64,000 bases of DNA, from contig BBMW01000003.1 of the NCBI GenBank assembly GCA_000759755.1, positions 434,001 to 498,000 on the forward strand. The letters run 5' to 3'. Both the position numbers and the translations under genes were made by a program. Shown in pieces: positions 31,142 through 39,318 of this stretch. The notes below the pieces were generated by a model. That model was given only the letters and a program-made list of their open reading frames with translations, did no database searches and was not told the DNA's origin. Position 1 is the stretch's first letter. Each line of letters opens with the position of its first letter. Origin of the DNA: Citrobacter werkmanii NBRC 105721. Its GTDB lineage: Bacteria > Pseudomonadota > Gammaproteobacteria > Enterobacterales > Enterobacteriaceae.

Positions 31142-31873
31142 TCAAGGCCCGTGGAAAATGACTTTGTATCCTTGCTCATTCCAGTGTTGCAGCAGTTCAT
31201 TTTGTCTTCTGGTTGGCGTCGTACCGGTCCAGACAAAAAGTGTTTGTCCGGGGAATAGCTCAGGACGTGGTGTTTCAATAGGTTCTGCAAGAATGGCGAT
31301 ATGCCACCCGGATTGCGATAAGCGCCAGGCCTCCAGCCATAAGCGGGTTCTGTCTTCAACATCCCAGGCCATCAGAATGGCATCTTTCCCTGACTTGCGA
31401 CGCGTTTCCGACAGGAGTACCGCAACATATTCAATCAGCGCGCCGTCAAGCATACTGTTCATTATGCGAGAGGTATTATGATCAAGTATGAGCCGCTGAC
31501 GTACAGGGAGATAGACTCGGTCAATCAACGCATCTACCGGATACGCGCGGCCAAGAGAGAGCATTTTGGCCCGCAGTTTCGGCGGATGCGCCATCCGCAG
31601 AATGCTCATCATCTCTTCCTGCAGCTGATTCCAGTCATCGTCAGTTTCACGGGTACTGGTTTCCAGTAATGCTTTAACTTTCCCAACAGGCGTACCATTG
31701 CTAATCCAACGTTTGATTTCTTCAATACGTTGAATATCCTCTTCATCAAAGAGTCGATGGCCGCCTTCACTTCGTTGAGGTTTGAGTAAACCGTAGCGTC
31801 GTTGCCATGCCCGAAGGGTCACAGGATTTATCCCGCAACGCTCTGCGACGTCGCCAATGCTGTAATAAGCCAT
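31142..31873 (-). CDS. bluR: BluR, MerR-like repressor of the ycgZ-ymgA-ariR-ymgC operon
   Basis: 243 residues from [14 protein letters not shown]; a start five codons earlier is open but not supported by homologues. The N-terminal MerR HTH ([15 protein letters not shown], then [20 protein letters not shown]) is nearly identical to E. coli BluR (YcgE). The long C-terminal domain resembles that of MlrA and binds the photoactivated BluF. BluR represses the small-protein operon until blue light or cold lets BluF antagonise it. It lies downstream of bluF on the same strand. Confidence 0.95.
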   Translation of the reverse strand: MAYYSIGDVAERCGINPVTLRAWQRRYGLLKPQRSEGGHRLFDEEDIQRIEEIKRWISNGTPVGKVKALLETSTRETDDDWNQLQEEMMSILRMAHPPKLRAKMLSLGRAYPVDALIDRVYLPVRQRLILDHNTSRIMNSMLDGALIEYVAVLLSETRRKSGKDAILMAWDVEDRTRLWLEAWRLSQSGWHIAILAEPIETPRPELFPGQTLFVWTGTTPTRRQNELLQHWNEQGYKVIFHGP

Positions 31874-31926
31874 AGTTCCCCCCAACACGCCTGATTCTCC
31901 GTCACCGATATGCGGTTCCTGTCACT

Positions 31927-31953
31927 TTGTACAACATGCATAAAATTGTACAA
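31927..31953. promoter_or_regulatory. Paired TTGTACAA sites upstream of bluR
   Basis: Two copies of the palindrome TTGTACAA at 31927-31934 and 31946-31953, separated by 11 bp. The E. coli relative MlrA binds TTGTACA and TGTACAA half-sites separated by 12 bp, so this fits a BluR/MlrA-type operator. It suggests autoregulation of bluR. Confidence 0.6.
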
Positions 31954-32094
31954 AACATACAGAGCATTCTAGCAAAATTAAGATTTACTTTACTATCACG
32001 CGTGAGAATCTTACTGCATTCAACATCAAATAGCGGAGCGGGGTAACAAAATTTTTTCATAATGTCATTAAGTTACAGCTTACTCTAAGCGAGT

Positions 32095-33306
32095 TTATTT
32101 TTTCTCAGGCCATGCTACTGAAGGGGTACCATTCAGCAAGGCTGCTGCAAATAAGTTACCCTGGAAAAGCTCGATCCCGGCGGATTCAAGCCACATCCAT
32201 TCTTCGGGTTTTTCAATGCCAACGGCGGAAAGTTGAATCTCAAGTGAAGTACAGCATTTAATGATCGCCTGAATGATAGCTTGCCTCGGGCCACTTTTAT
32301 GGACATCTGCAATGAGTTCACGGCTTATCTTTATTCTGTCCGGCTGGAAACGAGACAGGAGCAATAGCCCGGCATAACCCGCGCCGAAATGATCAACTGC
32401 CACACAAATCCCCGATGCTTTAAGTGATTTTACCGCCTGTGCAAAAGCATCAAAGCGTGAGATGACTTCGCTCTCGGTAAATTCCACGATGATTTGTTCA
32501 GGGACCAGCCCATTTGCGGCTATTTCATGAATCAGAAAGTTAACAGCGTCGGGTCTGTTCACCAGCGTCATGGGTAACAGGTTGACTGACAACATTTTTT
32601 CACCAAGGTTCAGCGCGCTGGCCATGGCAAATGCCGTCTTTTTACTTTCCAGATCCGCTGTGTACATCTCTTCCGTGCTTAATTTGTCAAAGTACGCTGC
32701 CGGAGTTTCCCCATCTTTACCACGAATCAGCGCTTCCAGAGCGATAACGCGTTGTGAGAGAGGATCGATAATTGGTTGAAAGGCAAAGGTGTAGTCGGTA
32801 TTTGACGCAAGCTCTGCTTTATTAAGGGTGGTACCACTATTATCAGTAATAAAATCCCAGAAATTGGCAGCAGGGATTTCGAAATAAGTCGATTTTTCTG
32901 TCGCCAGTACGAATGTCCGGAAAAACTGCAATGCCCGGTCATCATACGTGAGCTGGAATTTTGACGTTCCCTGATTCAGTACAGCTTGTAAGACCTCAGC
33001 CCGTTCATGTTTTTGTAAATCAAATAACTCCATCCCGACCTTCCCGAACCGGCGCGCTGGGGCATAATCGCACATCAGTTCGACAATATTGTAGTGCCGT
33101 GGGTCGTTACAAATACAACGATAAATCTCCTTCACCTGCTCCTCTGGGCCTTCAAGTAGTTGGAAAAAATGCCGACCGTTAAAGAGCAAGATCCCCGTAA
33201 CATCAGATCGCCTGTTTTTCAGATTTGCGGCCACCACCATATCCTCAATCGCATAGAGGGGGGCGTCATCACGTAGATGGCTACGGTAAATAATGGTCGT
33301 GAGCAT
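32095..33306 (-). CDS. bluF: BluF, blue-light sensing BLUF-EAL protein
   Basis: 403 residues from MLTTIIYRSHL. The BLUF domain covers residues 1-93, with the photo-active Tyr7 and Gln49 in place. An EAL-like domain covers about 160-400. Its canonical EAL triplet appears as EALIRG, and the rest is degenerate (VEFTESEV, DHFGAG instead of DDFG), so phosphodiesterase activity is unlikely, as in E. coli. Light-activated BluF binds BluR and lifts repression. Start choice rests on homology, since no clear ribosome-binding site precedes this ATG; a TTG 15 codons upstream is less likely. Confidence 0.95.
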   Translation of the reverse strand: MLTTIIYRSHLRDDAPLYAIEDMVVAANLKNRRSDVTGILLFNGRHFFQLLEGPEEQVKEIYRCICNDPRHYNIVELMCDYAPARRFGKVGMELFDLQKHERAEVLQAVLNQGTSKFQLTYDDRALQFFRTFVLATEKSTYFEIPAANFWDFITDNSGTTLNKAELASNTDYTFAFQPIIDPLSQRVIALEALIRGKDGETPAAYFDKLSTEEMYTADLESKKTAFAMASALNLGEKMLSVNLLPMTLVNRPDAVNFLIHEIAANGLVPEQIIVEFTESEVISRFDAFAQAVKSLKASGICVAVDHFGAGYAGLLLLSRFQPDRIKISRELIADVHKSGPRQAIIQAIIKCCTSLEIQLSAVGIEKPEEWMWLESAGIELFQGNLFAAALLNGTPSVAWPEKK

Positions 33307-33617
33307 GGAAAGTCCGGGATTAAGGGATGAGGTGAGGACAGTATCAGACAAACGCGGTTATGTCCTGATTTTCAATACATTATTTTAACTGTAATTTTAC
33401 ATAATAAGGTTCAACAAAAATCGTAACTGCCCTGGTTCATAGAGGTTGTACAATGGGTGGAGATATCGTGTTTCTCTTTTTCTTTGTAACATATTGATAA
33501 ATAAGGTATAGCACTTTATGTTAAAATTTGCCTTATCTCTATGTACACATTTTTGGTACAACTTTGCTACTGTTATAAAACTTAATACTCACCAGCATTT
33601 TGTTACAGGAGCAACAT
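33307..33617. promoter_or_regulatory. bluF-ycgZ divergent region with BluR-type sites
   Basis: 311 bp, A/T-rich. TTGTACAA occurs at 33446-33453. A TGTAC-N9-GTACA dyad (33542-33560) has the ~19-bp size typical of MerR operators and lies just before a TATAAA -10-like element at 33574-33579, a fitting site for BluR repression of ycgZ. The ycgZ ribosome-binding site is AGGAG at 33607-33611. Confidence 0.6.
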
Positions 33618-33854
33618 ATGCAGCAGCACAGAGTTCTCACTGATTCCGCACACGCAATCTCTCGTTACTTTGCAAAAGCGCATCTTCCTACACAGCAGGA
33701 AACATTGGGAGAGATCGTCACTGAGATATTGAAAGATGGACGTAACCTGAGCCGAAAGTCACTCTGTGCCAAGCTTCTGAACCGTCTTGAAAAAGCATCC
33801 GGAGAGGATGAACAGAAGCATTACAATGCCTTAATCGGCCTGCTCTTCGAATAA
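33618..33854 (+). CDS. ycgZ: YcgZ, small regulatory/connector protein
   Basis: 78 residues from the ATG 6 bases after AGGAG; an ATG 18 bases upstream overlaps that site. The C-terminal half (TQQETLGEIVTEILKDGRNL, then SRKSLCAKLLNRLEKA) is nearly identical to E. coli YcgZ. The small helical proteins of this operon act through the Rcs phosphorelay on colanic acid, acid resistance and biofilm genes in E. coli. It is the first gene of ycgZ-ymgA-ariR-ymgC under BluR control. Confidence 0.92.
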   Translation: MQQHRVLTDSAHAISRYFAKAHLPTQQETLGEIVTEILKDGRNLSRKSLCAKLLNRLEKASGEDEQKHYNALIGLLFE

Positions 33855-33899
33855 AGGGATGCCCTAAAACATCTAAATGGGGAAAGTAGTGAAGTAGTT

Positions 33900-34172
33900 A
33901 TGAAGAAAACTGACCATGAACGCTTGAAACACGAAATTACAGGTTTAGCTGTTATACAGATTTTGCGCATGAACACGGCAATATCACTACCCGCATTGAT
34001 TAAGCAATTACGTCTTATGAAGGTGAGTGAAGCGGATGCCGGGCGTAGACATCTTATTGACAGCATAATTCATGATTTCACAGATTCTAATCCGGCAAGG
34101 ATGAACCCCAAACCGGAAAGAACTGGTGATGAGAGTGTATTCAGTGGCAGTAAAAAGCCTAAATTACATTAG
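33900..34172 (+). CDS. ymgA: YmgA, small connector protein
   Basis: 90 residues, the E. coli length. The first 60 residues are helical and conserved ([36 protein letters not shown]). The tail ([19 protein letters not shown]) is variable and polar. It shares the fold family of YcgZ and AriR. It lies 45 bases after ycgZ and 34 bases before ariR. Confidence 0.9.
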   Translation: MKKTDHERLKHEITGLAVIQILRMNTAISLPALIKQLRLMKVSEADAGRRHLIDSIIHDFTDSNPARMNPKPERTGDESVFSGSKKPKLH

Positions 34173-34206
34173 AGACCATTTTCCATACTATACAAGCGAG
34201 GTGACT

Positions 34207-34473
34207 ATGCTTCAGGAAATGAATGTTCACAGAGCAATAGTAGATAAGGCTTTGTCGAGTTACTTCCGTAATGCCGGTGAGCTATTAGCAGATGAATCCG
34301 TTGTATTGGGACAGGCAGTAACAAATGTGATTTTAGCTGGTGATAATGTTAATAATAAAAATATCATTTTAAGCCTGATCGCTTCACTGGAATCGACAAC
34401 CGATGTTGTTCAGGCTGATATCATCAGGAAAACACTGGAAATAGTGTTGCGCTATACCGCTGACGACGTCTAA
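34207..34473 (+). CDS. ariR: AriR (YmgB), biofilm and acid-resistance connector
   Basis: 88 residues from [12 protein letters not shown]; the open frame starts 27 codons earlier, overlapping ymgA, but homologues begin here. Core helices ([20 protein letters not shown] and [13 protein letters not shown]) match E. coli AriR, a dimeric Hha-like protein reported to modulate biofilm, acid resistance and Rcs-dependent genes. It is the third gene of the BluR-controlled operon. Confidence 0.92.
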   Translation: MLQEMNVHRAIVDKALSSYFRNAGELLADESVVLGQAVTNVILAGDNVNNKNIILSLIASLESTTDVVQADIIRKTLEIVLRYTADDV

Positions 34474-34595
34474 TAAAATAATTTTATAATCATGAAGCTC
34501 CAGCATCCATAGTATATGCTGAGTATTCGCATACTTTAAATTAAGACTACACATAGCATCTTCTCATTCTTAGACTGCATTATTATGGGCTTGAT

Positions 34596-34889
34596 ATGAT
34601 TAATTCAATTCCGGAAAATTATATTTTCCAGTGCGCTTTATACAAGAATTTAGAGCGCAATGTGATGTTGAAAATGGGTTATGTCAGTGATGACATTCTT
34701 GTTCAGGCACTTAGTGTACAGCTGAAGAATGAGAAGAATGCTATATTAACCGATCTCTATATGCAGATTATGCGTCACCTTCAACCAGGTATTCGTTCTG
34801 AACCCCGTCAGATTAATTGTGATTTTTTAGAGGTCATAAATAATGAATACAGTTCAGGAACACGCCAGACATGCAGAATTGTGGATTGA
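34596..34889 (+). CDS. ymgC: YmgC-like small protein
   Basis: 97 residues beginning MINSIPENYIFQCALYKNLER, matching the N-terminal of E. coli YmgC as I recall it. The C-terminal 25 residues run past the usual end and overlap the next gene by 47 bases. The 122-bp gap before it is longer than the other gaps in the operon, so a separate promoter is possible. Role is presumed similar to its neighbours. Confidence 0.78.
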   Translation: MINSIPENYIFQCALYKNLERNVMLKMGYVSDDILVQALSVQLKNEKNAILTDLYMQIMRHLQPGIRSEPRQINCDFLEVINNEYSSGTRQTCRIVD

Positions 34890-35391
34890 TGATGTCTATA
34901 TCAGACAAGGCCTGGAGATTATTCTCGCTGATATAGAATATAAAGATAAGAACGTGCGTCTTGTATTCTTTACGATTAACTACTTCAACACTGTCAAAAA
35001 GCAAAACTATGATCTCAGGACGCATCGGCTGGTGCTTCTGATTGATGGTCATCTGTATCAGTATCTCAATGAACTTTCGTTCTACAGACTTCCTGTAGAC
35101 AGTGGCGTAGCCTCAATCAAAAAATTTATCGCTGAAATTATCAGCATTGATACTGAACACGACCAGCAATCTGAAATAAATATCGTCCTGACTGAACGGG
35201 ATAAATTTATCTTAACGCAATTAGGGGAAGGGCGGACTATTTCTGAAATTTCTGGCTTGCTGAACCTGCACTTAAAAACGATTTACCTGAGCAGGCAAAA
35301 TCTGATCAAGAAACTTGGCTGTTCGGGGTTGATTGATTTTCAGGGAATACTGCAAACCCCAATATTCAGGAACTGGCTGAAACATGCCTGA
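34843..35391 (+). CDS. LuxR-type HTH protein overlapping ymgC
   Basis: 182 residues. The C-terminal HTH is evident: LTERDKFILTQLGEGRTISE, then a recognition helix around HLKTIYLSRQNLIKKLG. The N-terminal 110 residues lack a receiver-domain aspartate signature. Its size and build resemble RcsA/BglJ-type partners of RcsB. It overlaps the end of ymgC, implying translational coupling with the Rcs-connected small-protein operon. In E. coli K-12 ymgC is followed by other genes, so this is an accessory addition. The ribosome-binding site AGAGG lies 9 bases before ATG. Confidence 0.78.
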   Translation: MNTVQEHARHAELWIDDVYIRQGLEIILADIEYKDKNVRLVFFTINYFNTVKKQNYDLRTHRLVLLIDGHLYQYLNELSFYRLPVDSGVASIKKFIAEIISIDTEHDQQSEINIVLTERDKFILTQLGEGRTISEISGLLNLHLKTIYLSRQNLIKKLGCSGLIDFQGILQTPIFRNWLKHA

Positions 35392-35431
35392 GTAAATCAC
35401 AGGATGTGAACTCTAAAAAATCCATAAAATG

Positions 35432-35459
35432 AAAAATCCACGCCGTGGCGTGGATTTTG
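35432..35459. terminator. Bidirectional terminator LuxR-type gene / ychF
   Basis: Twelve-base arms AAAATCCACGCC and GGCGTGGATTTT with a minimal 2-base centre, between convergent genes. The A/T ends supply a T-tract on either strand. Confidence 0.85.
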
Positions 35460-35481
35460 GAATTACAGAGTTAAACGTGAA

Positions 35482-36576
35482 TTAGACGTTGAACAGGAAG
35501 TTCATCACATCTCCATCTTTCACGATGTAATCTTTCCCTTCCGCACGCATCTTACCGGCTTCTTTCGCGCCTTGCTCACCTTTGTAGGTGATGAAGTCTT
35601 CAAATGCGATAGTCTGTGCACGGATGAATCCTTTCTCGAAATCGGTGTGGATTTTACCTGCCGCCTGCGGAGCGGTAGCGCCGACAGGGATGGTCCATGC
35701 ACGTACTTCTTTCACGCCCGCGGTGAAGTAGGTCTGCAGATTCAGCAGCTCATAGCCTGCGCGGATCACGCGGTTTAGCCCCGGCTCTTCCAGACCCAGC
35801 TCGGCCATGAACTCTTCACGTTCGGCGTCGTCCAGCTCAGCGATGTCGGCTTCAACGGCGGCGCAAACAGCTACCACCACGGAACCTTCGGCAGCGGCGA
35901 TTTCACGCACCTTGTCGAGGTACGGGTTATTTTCAAAACCGTCTTCGTTGACGTTGGCGATATACATGGTCGGCTTCAGCGTCAGGAAGCTCAGGTATTT
36001 GATGGCCGCTTTATCTTCGTCAGTCAGATTTTTCAACGCGCGCAGCATGCCAGCGTTTTCCAACTGTGGCAGACATTTTTCCAGGGCAGCCAGTTCTGCT
36101 TTAGCGTCTTTGTCGCCGCCTTTGGCTTTCTTCTGTACGCGGTGAATAGCGCGTTCACAGGTATCCAGATCGGACAGCGCCAGTTCGGTATTGATAACAT
36201 CGATATCGTCAGCCGGATCCACTTTGTTATTAACGTGGATGATGTTGTCGTTTTCGAAGCAGCGCACCACGTGGCCGATCGCTTCGGTCTCGCGGATGTT
36301 AGTCAGGAACTGGTTACCCAGACCTTCACCTTTGGAGGCGCCTTTTACCAGGCCCGCGATATCAACGAATTCCATCGTGGTCGGCAGGATACGCTGCGGT
36401 TTGACGATTTCGGCCAGCTGATCCAGACGCGGATCGGGCATCGGGACAACACCCGTGTTCGGCTCGATAGTACAGAACGGGAAGTTTGCCGCTTCAATAC
36501 CCGCTTTTGTGAGCGCGTTGAACAGGGTGGATTTGCCTACGTTTGGCAAACCGACGATACCGCATTTGAATCCCAT
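35482..36576 (-). CDS. ychF: YchF, Obg-like redox/stress-linked ATPase
   Basis: 364 residues. P-loop [13 protein letters not shown] is at residues 8-20, and the G3 motif [16 protein letters not shown] follows. A coiled-coil insertion ([20 protein letters not shown]) and the C-terminal TGS domain ([18 protein letters not shown]) are present. YchF/OLA1 proteins prefer ATP over GTP, bind ribosomes and modulate translation and the oxidative stress response. It follows pth on the same strand, the arrangement in E. coli, with a hairpin in the 115-bp gap. Confidence 0.98.
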   Translation of the reverse strand: MGFKCGIVGLPNVGKSTLFNALTKAGIEAANFPFCTIEPNTGVVPMPDPRLDQLAEIVKPQRILPTTMEFVDIAGLVKGASKGEGLGNQFLTNIRETEAIGHVVRCFENDNIIHVNNKVDPADDIDVINTELALSDLDTCERAIHRVQKKAKGGDKDAKAELAALEKCLPQLENAGMLRALKNLTDEDKAAIKYLSFLTLKPTMYIANVNEDGFENNPYLDKVREIAAAEGSVVVAVCAAVEADIAELDDAEREEFMAELGLEEPGLNRVIRAGYELLNLQTYFTAGVKEVRAWTIPVGATAPQAAGKIHTDFEKGFIRAQTIAFEDFITYKGEQGAKEAGKMRAEGKDYIVKDGDVMNFLFNV

Positions 36577-36604
36577 GTTTAAATCACCTTAATCTTTTGA
36601 TATT

Positions 36605-36628
36605 CAATCTGTTATAGAAAACAGATTG
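36605..36628. other. Inverted repeat between pth and ychF
   Basis: Nine-base perfect arms CAATCTGTT and AACAGATTG with a 6-base loop. It could be an attenuator or processing hairpin in a pth-ychF transcript, or an operator. No T-run follows. Confidence 0.5.
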
Positions 36629-36691
36629 TAGAAAAGTAAATAACTCTGCCTATTATACACAGCACGCGAGCAAAATGCCGCACATCGCTGC

Positions 36692-37276
36692 TTATTGCGC
36701 TTTAAAGGTATGTAACCGGCTCGTTGCTTTTGTCAGGCCATCTTTGAACAAAATCTCGGTACAACGGGCCGCTTCGTCAATCGCTTCATCAATTAACTTC
36801 TGTTCAGAAACAGGTGGTTTGCCTAAAACAAACCCGACAACTTTGTTTTTATCGCCCGGATGACCAATTCCAACGCGTAAACGATGAAAGTTAGGGTTAT
36901 TGCCTAACTTGCTGATGATGTCCTTCAGGCCATTATGTCCGCCATGACCACCGCCAAGCTTAAATTTGGCAATACCTGGCGGTAGGTCTAGTTCGTCATG
37001 TGCAACTAAAATTTCATCGGGATTGATGCGATAAAAACTAGCCATCGCGCCAACGGCCTTGCCGCTCAGATTCATAAATGTGGTCGGCACCAGCAGGCGG
37101 ACATCTTCGCCTTCTAGCGTAACCCTGGAGGTGTAGCCGAAGAATTTCGGCTCATCGCGCAGGGGAGCGCGTAATCTCTCTGCCAGTAGATCAACATACC
37201 ATGCGCCGGCGTTGTGCCGCGTTGCCGCATACTCTGCGCCGGGGTTCGCCAGACCGACAATCAATTTAATCGTCAC
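36692..37276 (-). CDS. pth: Pth, peptidyl-tRNA hydrolase
   Basis: 194 residues. Catalytic residues are in place: Asn11 and His21 ([18 protein letters not shown]), the Asn of [11 protein letters not shown] and the Asp of [10 protein letters not shown], with the [13 protein letters not shown] motif. It releases peptides from prematurely dissociated peptidyl-tRNA and is essential in E. coli. It diverges from ychH across 274 bp and precedes ychF. Confidence 0.98.
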   Translation of the reverse strand: MTIKLIVGLANPGAEYAATRHNAGAWYVDLLAERLRAPLRDEPKFFGYTSRVTLEGEDVRLLVPTTFMNLSGKAVGAMASFYRINPDEILVAHDELDLPPGIAKFKLGGGHGGHNGLKDIISKLGNNPNFHRLRVGIGHPGDKNKVVGFVLGKPPVSEQKLIDEAIDEAARCTEILFKDGLTKATSRLHTFKAQ

Positions 37277-37550
37277 GTGTTTTGTCCTGAGTGTATCTAT
37301 AAACGACGGGTAGTTTACTGTCTGGCGCTGCGCTTGACAAAAAACAGCATGCTTATCCTCGAAAATCGAATAATTGCGAAACTGGACTATTAGAAATTGA
37401 GTGTGTTCAGTAGCTTATTTGTAAAGTTTTGTTGCGCGGGTGTTTGTAATTGTGATCGCTCCCGCACTTGCGAACGGCAGTGTTGTCTATACTTTACACA
37501 TAAGGATTAGGGGTATTCCCTGTAACAACCCAAAGTTCCGGAGGTGACAC

Positions 37551-37832
37551 ATGAAACGCAAAAACGCTTCGTTACTCGGTAACGTGCTCATGGCTTTAGG
37601 GTTGGTGGTGATGGTGGGTGGTGTTGGTTACTCTATTTTAAACCAACTGCCGCAATTTAATCTGCCACAGTTTTTCGCGCATGGTGCTGTGCTCAGTATT
37701 TTTGTCGGCGGTGTTCTCTGGTTAGCGGGTGCCAGAGTCGGCGGACACGAACAAATCAGTGACCGTTACTGGTGGGTACGTCATTATGACAAACGCTGCC
37801 GTCGCGGTGATACCAATCATCGTCACAACTAA
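37551..37832 (+). CDS. ychH: YchH, small inner-membrane stress protein
   Basis: 93 residues with two transmembrane helices (LLGNVLMALGLVVMVGGVGYS; FFAHGAVLSIFVGGVLWLAGA) and a basic C-terminal tail. It matches E. coli YchH, a CRP-regulated, stress-induced membrane protein. Upstream, TGTGATCGCTCCCGCA at 37451 gives one good CRP half-site and one poor one. Ribosome-binding site GGAGGTGA precedes the ATG. Confidence 0.93.
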   Translation: MKRKNASLLGNVLMALGLVVMVGGVGYSILNQLPQFNLPQFFAHGAVLSIFVGGVLWLAGARVGGHEQISDRYWWVRHYDKRCRRGDTNHRHN

Positions 37833-37956
37833 ATAGTCTCTCCGCTGCGAGTGCCACTGTTTGCAGGCAGAGTCCTGGTTGAAAACCAGTCCTCTGCTTG
37901 TTCACGCATATCCCGGATAAAATGCACTCATCATCGCTGCGCAATTGAAGAGGCGA

Positions 37957-39318
37957 TTATTCGAATAATCGATAATGTAACGTCTTAACCACGCTATCCG
38001 CCGCGTCAGCCGGTAACAGAATGCACAGGTTATCGTTTGATGCGCCGTGGCAAATCATGCGAACCGTATGCTCTTCGAGCCAGGCAAAAACGTCTTTGCA
38101 CACCCCCGCAGCCTGGGTTAGTTTATTGCCCACCAAAGTGACTAATGCCAGTCCGGTTTCCACTTCCACCCGACAGTGGGAGGACAATGCGGTAAACAAT
38201 GCCGTGGTTAGTATATGGTCCTCACCCGATGTCGCATGAGTGGCGTCCAGCGCCAGCGCAATACAATTTTCTGATGTCGTGACCAAATCCACAGCCACCG
38301 CATGGTGGGATAAAATAGTAAATACCTGCGCCAGAAAAGCACAGGGCGGTTGTGTCTGCAGACTGTGTAATCGCAATAGCGTCTGTTTACGGCGCACGGC
38401 GAGCGCCCGATAACGCGGTGGATTATCGGTGGTGTTGTGCACCAGCGTACCACCGGCGGCCGTATCTTTACTTGAGCCAACAAAGACCGGAATGCTTTTC
38501 CGCATTGCCGGGAGCAGTGTAGCCGGGTGAAGAACCTTCGCACCGTAGGCGGCCATATCGCTGGCCTCGGAAAATGAGATATGGTCGATCCGTTTGGCCC
38601 GTGGCGCAATGCGCGGATCTGTGGTGTAGATCCCGGCAACGTCGGTCCAGATGTCCACACGTGCGGCGTGCAGTGCTTCACCAAGTAGCGTGGCGGTGTA
38701 ATCACTCCCGCCGCGTCCCAGCGTCGTGGTATGTCCGCCTGCATCGCGGCCAATAAATCCCTGGGTAACCATAATAGCCTGCTCAAGACGCGGGCGCAGA
38801 TGAGTCTCCACCTGGTGGTGCAGGGTGCTGAGATCCGGCTCAGCGCAGCCGTAGTTCGAATTGGTACGCATCACGCTGCGGGCGTCAAACCACCCGGCTT
38901 CGGCGTGCCGTTCACGTAATACTTCAGTAAACAACAAAGAGGACATCAGTTCGCCGTGGCTGACTAACTCATCGCTTAGTGCATCGGACGGTGAAACCGT
39001 CGCCGTTTCTGCAAGGCGGCGTATATTGTTGAGAAGATTATCGATTTCCGTGCTGATAACGGACGGCTGCTTCAGGCGGGAAATAATGTTGTATTGGATG
39101 GCGCGTAACGTCTCAAGCTTATCTAATCGTTGATGTGTTTCCAGACCTTCAGAAAGCTCGACCAGTAAGTTTGTCACGCCTGCTGAAGCAGACAGAACGA
39201 CTAAACGGACATCTTGATCAGCAAGAACAATGCTGGCGCTGCGGTTCATCGCATCAAAATCAGCGACGCTGGTGCCGCCAAATTTGGCAACGACGGATGG
39301 TGGATAAATGCGAGTCAT
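37957..39318 (-). CDS. Aspartate kinase, LysC (AKIII) paralogue with altered lysine site
   Basis: 453 residues, colinear with E. coli LysC at an offset of +4. The kinase domain is intact: KFGGTSVADFDAMN at residues 12-25, SHGELMS, GFIGRDAGGHTTTLGRGGSDY. Tandem ACT domains follow from about residue 310. In the first ACT domain, positions that bind lysine or whose mutation desensitises E. coli LysC are changed: Met318 to Thr, Ser321 to Pro, Gly323 to Ala, Thr352 to Ala (E. coli numbering, from memory). Ser345-Glu346 are kept. It makes aspartyl-4-phosphate and diverges from the dat-ddc operon, so it probably feeds diaminobutyrate synthesis rather than general lysine/threonine supply. Confidence 0.9.
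   Translation of the reverse strand: MTRIYPPSVVAKFGGTSVADFDAMNRSASIVLADQDVRLVVLSASAGVTNLLVELSEGLETHQRLDKLETLRAIQYNIISRLKQPSVISTEIDNLLNNIRRLAETATVSPSDALSDELVSHGELMSSLLFTEVLRERHAEAGWFDARSVMRTNSNYGCAEPDLSTLHHQVETHLRPRLEQAIMVTQGFIGRDAGGHTTTLGRGGSDYTATLLGEALHAARVDIWTDVAGIYTTDPRIAPRAKRIDHISFSEASDMAAYGAKVLHPATLLPAMRKSIPVFVGSSKDTAAGGTLVHNTTDNPPRYRALAVRRKQTLLRLHSLQTQPPCAFLAQVFTILSHHAVAVDLVTTSENCIALALDATHATSGEDHILTTALFTALSSHCRVEVETGLALVTLVGNKLTQAAGVCKDVFAWLEEHTVRMICHGASNDNLCILLPADAADSVVKTLHYRLFE

Noticed and set aside
32095-33306. BluF as an active c-di-GMP phosphodiesterase
   Set aside because: The EAL domain lacks key acidic positions (DHFGAG instead of DDFG), as in E. coli BluF, which is a BluR antagonist rather than an enzyme.
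33307-33351. TTG start giving BluF 15 extra residues
   Set aside because: BLUF domains begin with the LTT-IYRS strand at the chosen ATG, which puts Tyr7 and Gln49 at their known positions.
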